Shown: in pieces, positions 15,970 to 25,800 of the stretch
Numbering within the stretch: the first letter of the stretch is position 1
Layout of the letters: each line of letters begins with the position of its first letter
Assembly (NCBI GenBank): GCA_024743115.1
Contig: JANSXC010000025.1
Coordinates: 18,523 to 82,522, forward strand
Source of the DNA: a bacterium
GTDB lineage: Bacteria; Planctomycetota; UBA1135; UBA2386
Direction: 5' to 3'
Length of the DNA: 64,000 bases
Program-made: the position numbers and the translations under genes
The notes under the pieces: generated by a model
Database searches by the model: none
What the model saw: the letters and a program-made list of their open reading frames with translations, nothing else
Told to the model about the DNA's origin: nothing

Positions 15970-18276
15970 ATGACGCGGAACCAGGAGAGGGCACGGCAGC
16001 GACACCGGCGCCCCTCGGTCTTCGTTGCCACGGCCGGATTGGTTGCACTCCTCCTGACGACGGCCGCGGGAACCGCGCAATCCCAGGAGACGATCGAGCG
16101 CTGGCTGCGCGACCCCGCGCAGCGCGCGATCGCGCAGCAAGCAATCCTCGATGATCCGGCCGCGGGTTGCCTCGCGCTGCGCTCGACGGACACCGTAGTC
16201 CGCGAGGCGGCGCTGGCCACCCTGGCGCGAACCCCGAAGCTGCTCGTTGAGCACAACCGGGTCCGGCAGGCCGCCGCCAGGGCGTTCACAGCAACGGACC
16301 CCGTCACCCGCGCCACCCTCGCGATGCTCCTGCGTGACGCGTTCGAGCTGCCGTGGCCAGCCCGCGCCATCCGCCGCGGGCACTCTCCCGCAGGCGGACA
16401 CGGCAACGCGGCGTCCCACCCGAACACCAGCCTGCGCGCGGTGATTCGAAGTCTGGCCGGGCGTGCGCTGAGCCGGACCGCATTCGCCGACCCCGGGCGA
16501 TTCGCGCAGTTGCTCGCGGACCACCCGCGCCTGGCCTGTGAAGAACTCGCCGCCCGCGCCGAGCTCCCGGTCGAGGTGCGGGATCCACTCGTCAGGGCGT
16601 TCCTGCAAACGACCGGCGACAACCTCCACCTCGCGGAGCAGCTGTTGCGATTCGAGACCGGTCGCACCGTGATCCGCCAACACCCCGATCGGCTGCGCGG
16701 CGAGGTCCGCCGTGCCGATCTCTGTCGCGCTCGCGCCGGCTGCGATCTCTCGAGCGACGCTCCGACGATCCACGCGCGCTGGACCGACCCGACGAATCGG
16801 GATTATCCAACCATCCTGCGGGCGCTCGGCGGCGCCCCCGCCGGCGCAATCGCAGCCCTGCGCGCGCGTTTGCAGGCGGACCCGGTCGGCGGCGAAGATA
16901 TCGCGGCCGCGCTGTTCGCGGCCGGCGACGAGAAGACGACGCGGTCCTGGAGCCAGGACCGCATCCTCGCCGAGCCCGGCTGGACGCTCTACACTGCGAA
17001 AGCGACGCTCGGCCCGGTCCTCACCGAGGTCGTCGTCGGCGGCCTGCTCGCAGACGATCCGAGGCCGTTCCTACCGACGTGGCACCGCCTGCACGACCGG
17101 ATCGATCTCGACGAAGCGACGCGCACCGCCGTCGCGCTCCGCCTGCTCGCGCTCCGGGAAGCCGGCGACTTCACCACCCCCGACCCGATCGATTGGCCGC
17201 GCGGTCTGTTGGCACTGAAATCGGAACCGCAGTTCGCCCGGTTCTTCCGGCGCGCGACCGAACGCTCCTACCCGGACCGCTTCGTCACTCGCGTCGCCGC
17301 GGCACTCCTGCCGTCATACCCTGGGCTCGCGACCGCGGCGATCGAGCGCGGCCACAAGCCCGCCGTCGTGCTCGCGAATCTCGCCCGCCTCGACCAACCC
17401 GAGCGCCTCGCGAGCCACAGCGCACCGCTCATCGACATTGCACGCAAACTGCATCAGCCGCCGATCGCGCACGCGCTCGGCGCAGCGCTCGCGCGCACCG
17501 GCAGCGATCCGCTCGGCCAGGTGCTGCCGCTCGTCGACGACAAGGAAACCCGCGTGTTCGCGTGCCATTTCCTCGCCGGTTTCGGCGCGCGCGGCGGCGC
17601 GGCGATCCCGAAGCTCAACGCGATCGCGCGCTCGAAGAACCACCGCGCCCGGTTCCTCGCCGCGCACGCACTGGCCCACCTCGGGCCGGCCGGCGTCGCG
17701 CGCGTCGCCGTGCTCTGCAACGACAACCCGGAACTGATCTCGGCGCTCGAGCGCGCAGCCTGCGCCCGGGATCATGCAACGATCGAGGCGGCGTGCCATG
17801 GCCTGCTCAGAGTGCAGCCGGGAACCAACGTCAGCCGCGCGTTCGCGCTGCGTGGCCAACTCGATCGCGGCCTGCCGGCACGTCTCGAAGGCCTCGTGTT
17901 CCTCGCCATGCTCGCCGCCGAGCCCACGCCGCGTGACTCCGACTGGCTGCGAGTCGCCGCACTCGAACCGGGCATCCTGCGACGCCGCGCGCTCGAGGCG
18001 TTGACTCCCCGCGCCAACAAATCACTGCACTACGGCGCACTCGTGGAACTGCTCGACGATCCCACCCCCGCGATCGCCCGACACGCCGCCAAGGCGCTCC
18101 TCGAACCGCTGCGACTGCCCCACGCCCGGCATGCGCTCGCGCAGTTCGCAGCCCGTGCTACGACCCCCGATTCGCTCACGCTACGCATCCAGGCGGCGCT
18201 CGCCGCCACGCCCGACACGCCCGCGCCGACCGCGCCGACTGCGCCGGGCAAAGGCGCTACTTCTCGCGGCCGCTAG
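15970..18276 (+). CDS. Exported HEAT-repeat-like helical protein
   Basis: A 768-residue protein with an N-terminal signal or anchor (basic residues 1-16, hydrophobic about 17-36, VFVATAGLVALLLTTAAGTA). The rest is dominated by paired helices spaced about 35-40 residues, for example TVVREAALATLARTPKL, ETRVFACHFLAGFGARGGAAIPKLNAIA, NHRARFLAAHALAHLGPAGVARV and PAIARHAAKALLEPL, typical of HEAT/PBS-like repeats used as protein-binding scaffolds. No catalytic residues were noted. The 3' end overlaps the convergent serine hydrolase gene by 20 bases. The start is supported by the promoter-like element 6 bases upstream. Function unknown. Confidence 0.75.
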   Translation: MTRNQERARQRHRRPSVFVATAGLVALLLTTAAGTAQSQETIERWLRDPAQRAIAQQAILDDPAAGCLALRSTDTVVREAALATLARTPKLLVEHNRVRQAAARAFTATDPVTRATLAMLLRDAFELPWPARAIRRGHSPAGGHGNAASHPNTSLRAVIRSLAGRALSRTAFADPGRFAQLLADHPRLACEELAARAELPVEVRDPLVRAFLQTTGDNLHLAEQLLRFETGRTVIRQHPDRLRGEVRRADLCRARAGCDLSSDAPTIHARWTDPTNRDYPTILRALGGAPAGAIAALRARLQADPVGGEDIAAALFAAGDEKTTRSWSQDRILAEPGWTLYTAKATLGPVLTEVVVGGLLADDPRPFLPTWHRLHDRIDLDEATRTAVALRLLALREAGDFTTPDPIDWPRGLLALKSEPQFARFFRRATERSYPDRFVTRVAAALLPSYPGLATAAIERGHKPAVVLANLARLDQPERLASHSAPLIDIARKLHQPPIAHALGAALARTGSDPLGQVLPLVDDKETRVFACHFLAGFGARGGAAIPKLNAIARSKNHRARFLAAHALAHLGPAGVARVAVLCNDNPELISALERAACARDHATIEAACHGLLRVQPGTNVSRAFALRGQLDRGLPARLEGLVFLAMLAAEPTPRDSDWLRVAALEPGILRRRALEALTPRANKSLHYGALVELLDDPTPAIARHAAKALLEPLRLPHARHALAQFAARATTPDSLTLRIQAALAATPDTPAPTAPTAPGKGATSRGR

Positions 18277-19528
18277 CGGGCCGCGGCAACGCGGCGAGCG
18301 CGCGCCTCGCGAGTTCGATGACGTGGCTCCGCAGATCCCCGATCGCACGCGTGTCATCGCTCGGGAACTGGAGCGCGACCGCGAGATCGTGCTTCTCGAA
18401 CCAGAGCGTGTAGCTCAGGAACCCCGGCATGATCCCCGAGTGACCGAGCGCCGGACCGAGTTCCGAGTCACCGACGAAGCACCCGAGGGCATAGGCTCCC
18501 GAGACGTGACGCGGCGCCGGCCGACCACGGCGATGGTCCTTTTGCAGCTGCTTCGGAATCACATCGCCCGCGAACAGTTCCCGACACCAGCGCGCGAGAT
18601 CCGTCGGCGTGGATCGTACGCCGCCGCCGCAATACTCGAAACCCGGGTTCACGAAGTAGAGCCCGTCCTTGATCGTCGGTCCCTTGGTGAACGCGATGCC
18701 GCTCGCGAGCCCGCACGCGAGCTTCGGCATCCGCCGCGAATCGTTCCACGCGGTGTCACGCAGCCGCAGCGGTTCGAGCAATCGCGTGCGCATCGCCTCG
18801 GCGAACGGCTTGCCCGTCACGGCCTCGATACAGAGACCGGCCAGCAGGTAGTTGGTATCGGCATACGCGAATCGCTCGCCGGCGGGAAACAGTGGTTCGT
18901 CGTCGAGCACGAACTGCAGGCACTCCGCAGCCGTGAGCAGACGATCCGGCTCGGCCCGTAGCCGCTCGTGGAACTTGGGGTTCCAGACATGCTCCCGGAT
19001 GCCGGCCGAGTGCTCGAGCAGCTGCCGCAGTGTGATCGCGCCGGCGTTGGGAATCCGCGCAAACCACTCGTGCTTGCCGAGCACCTCGGCCACCTTGCCG
19101 TCGAGCGCGAGCTTGCCTTCACCCACCAGCTGGAGCGCAACCGCGGCGCAATACGTCTTGCCGATGCTACCCGACATCAGCCGGCTCGCGGTCGTGAGCG
19201 GCACCTCGTTGCCGTCGACGCCGAGCGCGACCGCGACGAGCCGCGGTTCCGCCGTACCGGCAGCCGCCGCTCCAACTCCCGCCGCAACCGGCGGCAGGAC
19301 GGCAGCCGCCGAGACCCCTGGCAGCCCCCGCCGCTCCAGCTCGGCGCCGAGCCACTCGCGCCACGATTCCGTGATCGCGTCAACCGGCGACTCGGCCGAG
19401 GCCGGCACTTTGGCCACGGATTGCGCCATGAGCGACGCCGAGGCCCCCGCTGCGAAAGCCAGCAGCAGCAGGCAGATCAGGCGCAGTGGGCGACGAACCG
19501 GGTTGAGGACGTGCATCATCCACCACAT
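18257..19528 (-). CDS. Serine hydrolase of the beta-lactamase class C / DD-peptidase family
   Basis: A 423-residue exported protein with signal peptide at about residues 1-36. The catalytic SxxK motif is MSGSIGKTYC (Ser121, Lys124), followed by LRQLLEHSAGI, typical of this family. The second motif reads FAYADTNY, so the usual YxN is Y-A-D, and the third is GHSG (HxG). Related proteins act as esterases, DD-carboxypeptidases or peptidases on cell-wall or small substrates; resistance to beta-lactams should not be assumed. The ATG at 19528 was chosen because a purine-rich site lies six bases upstream; ATGs at 19519 and 19516 are possible. The C-terminal end overlaps the convergent HEAT-like gene. 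Confidence 0.88.
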   Translation of the reverse strand: MWWMMHVLNPVRRPLRLICLLLLAFAAGASASLMAQSVAKVPASAESPVDAITESWREWLGAELERRGLPGVSAAAVLPPVAAGVGAAAAGTAEPRLVAVALGVDGNEVPLTTASRLMSGSIGKTYCAAVALQLVGEGKLALDGKVAEVLGKHEWFARIPNAGAITLRQLLEHSAGIREHVWNPKFHERLRAEPDRLLTAAECLQFVLDDEPLFPAGERFAYADTNYLLAGLCIEAVTGKPFAEAMRTRLLEPLRLRDTAWNDSRRMPKLACGLASGIAFTKGPTIKDGLYFVNPGFEYCGGGVRSTPTDLARWCRELFAGDVIPKQLQKDHRRGRPAPRHVSGAYALGCFVGDSELGPALGHSGIMPGFLSYTLWFEKHDLAVALQFPSDDTRAIGDLRSHVIELARRALAALPRPASGREK

Positions 19529-19534
19529 ACGGCG

Positions 19535-19544
19535 CCCCTTCCCC
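19535..19544 (-). promoter_or_regulatory. Ribosome binding site of the serine hydrolase
   Basis: On the minus strand GGGGAAGGGG ends six bases before the ATG at 19528. It favours that start over the two in-frame ATGs at 19519 and 19516. Confidence 0.5.
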
Positions 19545-19559
19545 GGGTGCGAGTCACTG

Positions 19560-19588
19560 TTGCCTGCCGCCCGCCCAACTGCGAGACT
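19560..19588 (+). promoter_or_regulatory. Promoter-like element before the TRAFs-binding-type gene
   Basis: TTGCCT (19560-19565) and GAGACT (19583-19588) are 17 bases apart; the hexamers match four and three consensus positions. The ATG at 19595 begins six bases after the -10-like element, so the transcript would have almost no leader. Confidence 0.3.
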
Positions 19589-19594
19589 GGCGAC

Positions 19595-20995
19595 ATGACA
19601 GCGGAAAAGGCCAAGGATGACGTTCGCCCAGTTTGCTTCATGGTCATGCCGTTCGGCAAGAAGCCCGTGACGCGCGCCTACGACGGCGCCCCGGCCGAAC
19701 TCGACAACGACCGGCTCTGGGACCTGGCCTATCGGCCCGCGATCGAAGCGTGCGGCTACCAGCCGGTGCGCGCCGACCTCGAGTCGACCGGCGCCATCGT
19801 CAAGGACATGCTCAATCGCCTGAAGCACGCGCCGCTCGTCGTCGCTGACGTCAGCCTGCCGAACGGCAACGTCTATTACGAACTCGGGATTCGGCATGTC
19901 GCGCAGGAACGCAACTGCGTTCAGGTCGCGGCCAACTGGTTCAGCCCGCTGTTCGACATCCAGCAATTCCGCACGGTCACGTTCCCGCTCACGGACGGCA
20001 ACGTGACCGAGACCGAGGCCACTGCGATCCGCGCGATCCTCGAACAGAAGATCAACGACTACCGGGTTCACAAGACGCCGTACTTCGAGACCGTCAGCGA
20101 CAAGCCCGAGGAAGCGTTCGAGGCGGAGGCCCGCCGCATCAGTCAATTCCAGGCCGAGATCTCCGAGGCCCGGCTGCTGGCCTCGGCCGAAGCCCAGAAA
20201 ACGAAAGCGGCAGCCATCCGCGATACGTACCAGGAAGCCGCGGAGAAGGTCCCGGAGATCGCAATCGAGCTGCTCGCCCTGCTACGCGACATGATCGGCT
20301 GGCAGGAGGCGCTGGCCTTCGCCAACCGCCTGCCGCAGGCAATCCGTGACAACCCGACGATCGAGGAGCAGGCGATGCTGGCCGAGAGCAAGCTCGGGAA
20401 CCCCGAGAAGGCCATCGCCGTACTGAAGGAACTCATCAAGAAGGGCATGCCGACCCCGGAGCGCTACGGCCTGATTGCCGGGCGCTACAAGAAGCGCTAC
20501 CTCGCGGCCGTCGCGGCGCGAAAGGCGAAGAACGACGACCTGCCAGGGCTCGAAGAGTCCGGCGATCTCAACGACGCGATCGAGAACTACGAGCTCGGGA
20601 TGAATCTCGACCTCAACGAGTACTTCTGCGCCTGCAACCTGCCCTCGTTGCTGCGCACCCGCGACCAGGACGGCGACGCCGCCAAGGCCGACATCGTCGA
20701 TCACCTCGTCACGGCCGCCTGCCGCCGCGCGGTCGACCGCGGCAGCAAGGACCCGTGGCTGCAGCCGACCCTGTTCGGCGCCGCGTTCCGCATGGGCGAC
20801 GTCAGGAACGCGCAGAAGCACCTCATCAAGATGGCCAAGCTGCCGAAGTGGATGCTCGAATCGACCTGGAACGACACCGAAACCTGGGTCTCCCAGGCGC
20901 CGACCGACAAGCAGGCCGTGCTCGAGAAGCTGCGCGGCCAGCTCGAACAGGCGTTCCGAAAGCCCAAGGCCGCCGAGAACGAAGCCGGCGCATGA
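19595..20995 (+). CDS. Deoxyribosyltransferase-like plus TRAFs-binding/TPR protein (ASK-N-terminus-like)
   Basis: A 466-residue cytoplasmic protein. Residues about 10-130 contain VCFMVMPFGKKP, YRPAIEACGYQPVRAD, STGAIVKDMLNRLKHAPLVVADV and NGNVYYELGIRH, the pattern of nucleoside 2-deoxyribosyltransferase-like (DRHyd) domains. After a helical region (about 160-215) comes a TPR-like alpha-solenoid (about 215-466: ALAFANRLPQAIRDN, LGNPEKAIAVLKELIKKG, NDAIENYELGMNLDLNEYFCACNLPSLLR), matching the bacterial counterparts of the MAP3K TRAFs-binding domain. Known relatives occur in bacterial conflict and signalling proteins and in eukaryotic ASK kinases. The next gene starts within its stop codon (ATGA), so the pair probably acts together. 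The reaction or ligand is not established. Confidence 0.75.
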   Translation: MTAEKAKDDVRPVCFMVMPFGKKPVTRAYDGAPAELDNDRLWDLAYRPAIEACGYQPVRADLESTGAIVKDMLNRLKHAPLVVADVSLPNGNVYYELGIRHVAQERNCVQVAANWFSPLFDIQQFRTVTFPLTDGNVTETEATAIRAILEQKINDYRVHKTPYFETVSDKPEEAFEAEARRISQFQAEISEARLLASAEAQKTKAAAIRDTYQEAAEKVPEIAIELLALLRDMIGWQEALAFANRLPQAIRDNPTIEEQAMLAESKLGNPEKAIAVLKELIKKGMPTPERYGLIAGRYKKRYLAAVAARKAKNDDLPGLEESGDLNDAIENYELGMNLDLNEYFCACNLPSLLRTRDQDGDAAKADIVDHLVTAACRRAVDRGSKDPWLQPTLFGAAFRMGDVRNAQKHLIKMAKLPKWMLESTWNDTETWVSQAPTDKQAVLEKLRGQLEQAFRKPKAAENEAGA

Positions 20996-21384
20996 ACGAC
21001 TACCGCACGTACCGCCGCCGCGAACGCACGACCGTGACCGCGGTACGGATCGACCTCGATACCGCGGGGTTCGATTACGAGAAATGGGGCGGAACGCAGC
21101 GCGCCAAGGCCCGCGACTGGTTGGTGAAGAACGGCGACGACACCTACACCATCGACGCGGACACGTTCACGGCCACCTACACCGAGGTGTCGCCCGGGCG
21201 ATTCGAGAAGCAGGGCGTGATCTGGGCGACGCAGGCCGAGACCGGTGGCACGATGCCGACGAAGGAGGGGTCGACCGACTACGAGGCCGGCGACTGGCTC
21301 GTCTACAACGACGAGTCCCGCACCGACGGTTACGCGGTCGCAGCCGAACGGTTCGAGGAACTCTACGAACCCGCGGGCGACTGA
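20992..21384 (+). CDS. Small PGDYG-like protein coupled to the TRAFs-binding-type gene
   Basis: A 130-residue soluble protein. Two similar halves are visible: RDWLVKNGDDTYTIDADTF...YTEV in the first and EAGDWLVYNDESRTDGYAVAAERFEELYEP in the second. The second resembles the PGDYG domain pattern (G-D-Y/W-hydrophobic ... Y-x-V ... F-x-x-x-Y). No signal or membrane segment is present. Its ATG overlaps the stop of the preceding gene, implying coupled translation and a shared job. The PGDYG domain has no firmly known activity; here it could be a regulator, substrate-recognition subunit or immunity-like partner, none of which is proven by the sequence. Confidence 0.65.
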   Translation: MNDYRTYRRRERTTVTAVRIDLDTAGFDYEKWGGTQRAKARDWLVKNGDDTYTIDADTFTATYTEVSPGRFEKQGVIWATQAETGGTMPTKEGSTDYEAGDWLVYNDESRTDGYAVAAERFEELYEPAGD

Positions 21385-21402
21385 GCCGACGTTCTTCGGT
21401 CG

Positions 21403-22842
21403 CTAGTTTGGCTCGAGCCGCGCCCCCGACGGCGTATCGACGATCTTCCAGCCGGCCGCGGTAATGCGATCGCGCAGCTCGTCCGCCGCCCCCCAGTTCT
21501 TGGCCACGCGCGCCGCGTTACGCTGCTCGAGCAGCTCGAGCAGTTCGGCAGGCGCCGCACTCGCTGCATCCGCAACGGGCTCGGGACCGAAGCAGCCGAG
21601 AACGTCTTCGAAGCGCTCGTAGGCCTGCAGCGCCGCCGTCGCAGCAGCAACGGAAGGCGAGGCCTTGTTGCAGGCATTGACGAACACGAAGACAGCCGCG
21701 AGCGCCTCACTGACGTTGAGATCCTCGGCAAGCGCCGCGGTGAACCCGTCCTGCGCTGCCTCGGTCGCGGCCGCGAGATCGTCCGCCCCCGCGGGCTCGA
21801 CACCGTCGCGCACGCGCACGAGCCGGGCCCGCGCCTCACGAACGCGTTCGATCGCCCGGCGGGCCTCGACGAGCCCATCGAGCGTGAAGTTCAACGTCTG
21901 GCGGTACTGCACGCGGACGAGCGCGAACCGCAGTTCGAGCCCGGAGTAGCCGCGTTCGAGGATGTCGCCGACGGTGTAGAAGTTACCGAGGCTCTTCGAC
22001 ATCTTCGTGTTGTCGACGAGCAGATGGCGCGCGTGCATCCACAAGTTGACGTAGCGCGACCCCGTATGCGCCTCGCTCTGCGCGATCTCACACTCATGGT
22101 GCGGGAAGACGTTGTCCTCGCCGCCCGTGTGGATGTCGATCTGCTCGCCGAGATAGTGCATCGACATCGCGGAGCACTCGATGTGCCAGCCAGGGAAGCC
22201 GCGGCGGCCACCAGGAAACGGTGCGTCCCACTGCATCTGATGCTGGTCGTCGACCTTCCAGAGCGCAAAGTCCCGCGCGTTCTTCTTCTCGTCGTTGACC
22301 GCGACGCGCGCGCCCTCTTCGAGCTCGTCGAGCACCTTCCCGGACAGCTTGCCGTACTCCGGGAACTTGTCGATCTCGTAGTAGACGTTGCCGTTGACCT
22401 CGTACGCGATGCCCTTCTCGAGCAGGTCGCCGATGATCGCCCCCATCTGCGGGATGAAATCGGTCGCGCGCGGCATGTGGTGCGGCTCGCGCACGTGCAA
22501 CTTCTCCTGGCACTCCTCGAACTCGCCGATGTAGTGCGCCGCGATTTCCCAGGCCGTGCGGCCGGTCTTGCGCGACGCCGCCTCCATCTTGTCCTCGCCG
22601 CCCTCGACGTCGTCGAGGGTCAGGTGCCCGACGTCGGTGATGTTCATCACCTGGGTCACTGCGAGCCCCTGATCCTCGAGAAAGCGCCGCAATACGTCGG
22701 CGAACAGGAAGCTCCGGAAGTTGCCGATGTGGGGCGAACTGTAGACCGTCGGCCCGCAATTGTACATCGTCACCTTGCCCGGTACGATCGGCCGCAGTTC
22801 TTCGAGCTTGTGGGTGAGCGAGTTGTGAAGGCGGATCGGCAT
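21403..22842 (-). CDS. cysS: Cysteine--tRNA ligase
   Basis: A 479-residue class I aminoacyl-tRNA synthetase that charges tRNA-Cys. Clear hallmarks are MYNCGPTVYSSPHIGN with zinc ligand Cys29 and the HIGN signature (residues 38-41), FPGWHIECSAMS and FPHHECEIAQSE (further zinc ligands), and TKMSKSLGNFYT with KMSKS at 280-284. The C-terminal helical DALR-like and anticodon-binding region follows, ending EQRNAARVAKNWGAADELRDRI. Start 22842 (MPIRLHNSL) was chosen because family members begin just before the Rossmann fold; the extra 20 codons upstream are not conserved in character. This ATG is the complement of the plus-strand ATG at 22841. Confidence 0.97.
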   Translation of the reverse strand: MPIRLHNSLTHKLEELRPIVPGKVTMYNCGPTVYSSPHIGNFRSFLFADVLRRFLEDQGLAVTQVMNITDVGHLTLDDVEGGEDKMEAASRKTGRTAWEIAAHYIGEFEECQEKLHVREPHHMPRATDFIPQMGAIIGDLLEKGIAYEVNGNVYYEIDKFPEYGKLSGKVLDELEEGARVAVNDEKKNARDFALWKVDDQHQMQWDAPFPGGRRGFPGWHIECSAMSMHYLGEQIDIHTGGEDNVFPHHECEIAQSEAHTGSRYVNLWMHARHLLVDNTKMSKSLGNFYTVGDILERGYSGLELRFALVRVQYRQTLNFTLDGLVEARRAIERVREARARLVRVRDGVEPAGADDLAAATEAAQDGFTAALAEDLNVSEALAAVFVFVNACNKASPSVAAATAALQAYERFEDVLGCFGPEPVADAASAAPAELLELLEQRNAARVAKNWGAADELRDRITAAGWKIVDTPSGARLEPN

Positions 22843-25800
22843 GGAACGTTGGGCGGCCGGCGCTACAAACCGGCTGGTGAGCGAAGAGTCGCAGACCAAC
22901 AAGCCCGTTGCAACCGCGCAGCAATTGGCCGCCAGGCGCTACGCCGCGGCCGCTGCGGGTCGCTTCGAGCTACGGGGTGAGCTCGGCAGCGGCTCGTCGG
23001 GCACCGTCCACCATGCCCGGCTGCTCAGGCCCTACGGTGAGCTGCCCACAGGCCACGAGGTCGCGATCAAGTTCCTGCGGGTCGATCTGCCCGCGGACGA
23101 ACGCGCACTCGAACGGTTCCGCAGCGAGGGCGAACTCGGCCGCAAGCTCCGCCATCGCAACCTCGCGATGATCCACGGCATCGAAACCGTCGCGACCGAT
23201 GCCGGCGAGGTCACCTACCTCGTCATGCAGTTCGTCGCGGGTACGACCCTGCGCGGCTTCCTCGCGGAGACCCATCGCGCCGTCGAGGACCTCAGCCGCC
23301 GCATCGGCGCCGATGCGGCCCTCGGACTCCACGCTCTCCATCAGAAGGGCTTCGTCCACCGCGACGTCAAACCCGAGAACCTGATCCTCACCCCCGAGAG
23401 CGAGCTCAAGATCGTGGACCTCGGGCTGGTTCGGCCATTCGGTACCGGTCGGGGCGGCAGCGGCTCGTCGGTAACGTCCGGCTTCGGGCTCGCGGGCAGC
23501 GTCGCCTACGCAGCACCCGAGTCGCTGCGTGGTGAACGGGCCGGGCCGCGCAGTGACCTCTACTCGCTCGGCGTCGTGCTCTACGAGGTCACGACCGGGG
23601 AACACCCGTTCACTGACTGCGTCACCGCGGATGCGATGATCGACGCGCACCTGAATCGCGAACCGCAACCCGCCGCGCACCTCCGACCGAGCGTCTCGCC
23701 GCTGCTCGCGCGCATTCTCGCCGACCTGCTGCGCAAGGATCCGGACCGTCGACCGCGCGACGCCGCGGAGCTCGCGCGTATCCTGCGCCAGGGCGAAGGC
23801 TCGGACTACTGGCGCCGGCTCGAGACCCACGAACCAGTGCAGGCGAGTCGCCGGCGACTGTTGCGGATGCGGCGGCCGGCCGAAGTGCCCTTCGTCGGTC
23901 GGCGCAAGGAGCGGGTCCGCCTCGGGCGGGCGCTCGCCGCGGCGCACGCCGGCACGGGTGCCGTCCTCGTCGTGCACGGCCCGCGCGGTATCGGGCGGCG
24001 TCGCCTTTGCGATCACATGATGGAGCAATGGCTGGAGACCAACCAGCCACCGCTGCTACTCGGCGGCGAAGCCGACCGCGAGCTCGGGCATGCGGAGCCG
24101 TTCGCCGGCGCACTGCTCGATCTGCTGCTCCGCGGGGACGAGCGGACGACGCCGCAGGCCGAAGCCCGCGCGATCTCGGCCGCGCAAGCGCTGCTCGAAC
24201 TCGGCCCCGACGACGCCACCGCCACCGCGGCGGTAGCCCTGGGTACGAGCAGCGAGGCGCCCGAAGTGCGCGCAGACCGACTCGCGACCGCGCTGATTCG
24301 GCTGGCTTCGCCGCGACGACCGATCGTCATCCGGGTCGATCACGCCGAGCAACTCGACACCAGCGGTCGCCTCGTCCTCCAACGCCTGCAGAACGCGATC
24401 ACCACGACGGCCCTGCTCCTCCTGCTAACGACCGAGTCGGATCAGGTCACGGGCACCGAACGGCTCGAGCTCATCGGACTCGCCGAACGGGAGTTCCTCG
24501 CGTTCGGCCGAGCGCTCTTCGCCGACGCGGCGGTCGCGGACGCCGAGTTCGCGGACAACTTCCTGCTCACGGCCCATCAGACCTTCGGCGGCGTGCCCGG
24601 CCACTTCACCGAAGCGCTCGACCATCTCGTCAACACCGGGCGCCTGCGGGGCCGGCCAGGCAACTACCACGACCTCCAACCGGGCACCGACCTCGACCCC
24701 GCACCGGACCACCTCGACCGATTCGCACAACGCATCCGCAGCCTCGAACCCGAACAGCGCGACGTGCTGTCCGCGGCCGCGGTGCTTGGCCGTCGGTGCC
24801 AGCTCGCGGACCTCGTCCACCTCACCGGCCGACCGGAGCTCGCCGTGCTGGAGACGCTCTCGCTCTTCCGCGGTCGCATCGTCCGCGCGCAGGCCGGTGA
24901 AGTCTGGTTCCGCCATCGCCAGTTCGTGCGCGTGCTGCTCGAGAACATCCCGCCGCGGCGGCGCAGCGAGCTGCACCTCGAAGCCGCGACGTGGCTCCGC
25001 CGCCAGGACGCGGGTCCGCTCGCGATTGGCCTGCATCATTCCCAGGCTCTCGATCATGCCGGCGCACTGGAACCCTTGCTCGACGGCCTCGAAGAACTCG
25101 TGCAGTCGAGTTCGCGGCGCACCGCGCTGCGGATCGCGGGCCGGCTCGCGGTGCATTTCCGGCATGTCCAACAGAGCCCCTCGAGCAATCGGCTGCGCCT
25201 GCGGTTCCTGCTCCTTCAGGCCGAAGCACGCAAGAACAACGGCCAGCCCGCCGCCGCGATCAAGTCCTACCGCGGCGCGGAACAGCTCGCGCGGGAACTC
25301 GGCGACATCGAGTCGTCCGCGGCCGCGCGCGTCGGCATCGCGGCCCGCGAACTCAGCAACGGCCACCTGCTCGCCGCGATCGCGATGCTCGAAGCCGTTC
25401 ACGACGATCTCCGTGGCACGACCGGCAGCCGCGGCGAACGAATCGCGGCCAGCGCACACGGCCTGCATGGCCGCATCCTGCTCTACCAGGGTGACGCGGC
25501 CGATGGCCATCGCCATCTCCAGGCGGCGCTCGCGCTGCTCGACCCGACGGACGACGAGCTGCGGTGCCAGTTACGCATCGACCTCGCGCGACTCGAGGCC
25601 CTGCAACATCATTATCCGACCGCGCTCAAGACCCTGCAGCGCGTCGACAAGGACCCGGGGGCCCGCCACCTGCCGCGGGTGCGGCTACGCCTGAACCTCT
25701 ACCGCGGCCACACGCGGCTGCTGCTCGGTGACGAGGACGCGGTCCAGGACCTGCGCGCCGCGATCGACGAAGCCGAGCGCCTGGCCCTCCCGGCATACGG

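Noticed and set aside
15844..16773. N-terminal extension of the MsrB reading frame
   Set aside because: This part is antisense to the HEAT-like gene and lacks protein character; the lipoprotein signal begins at 15843.
19595..21384. Complete anti-phage defence island
   Set aside because: The two genes are flanked by housekeeping or envelope genes (serine hydrolase, cysS), with no nuclease, integrase, tRNA or phage marker nearby. Kept only as a candidate signalling pair.
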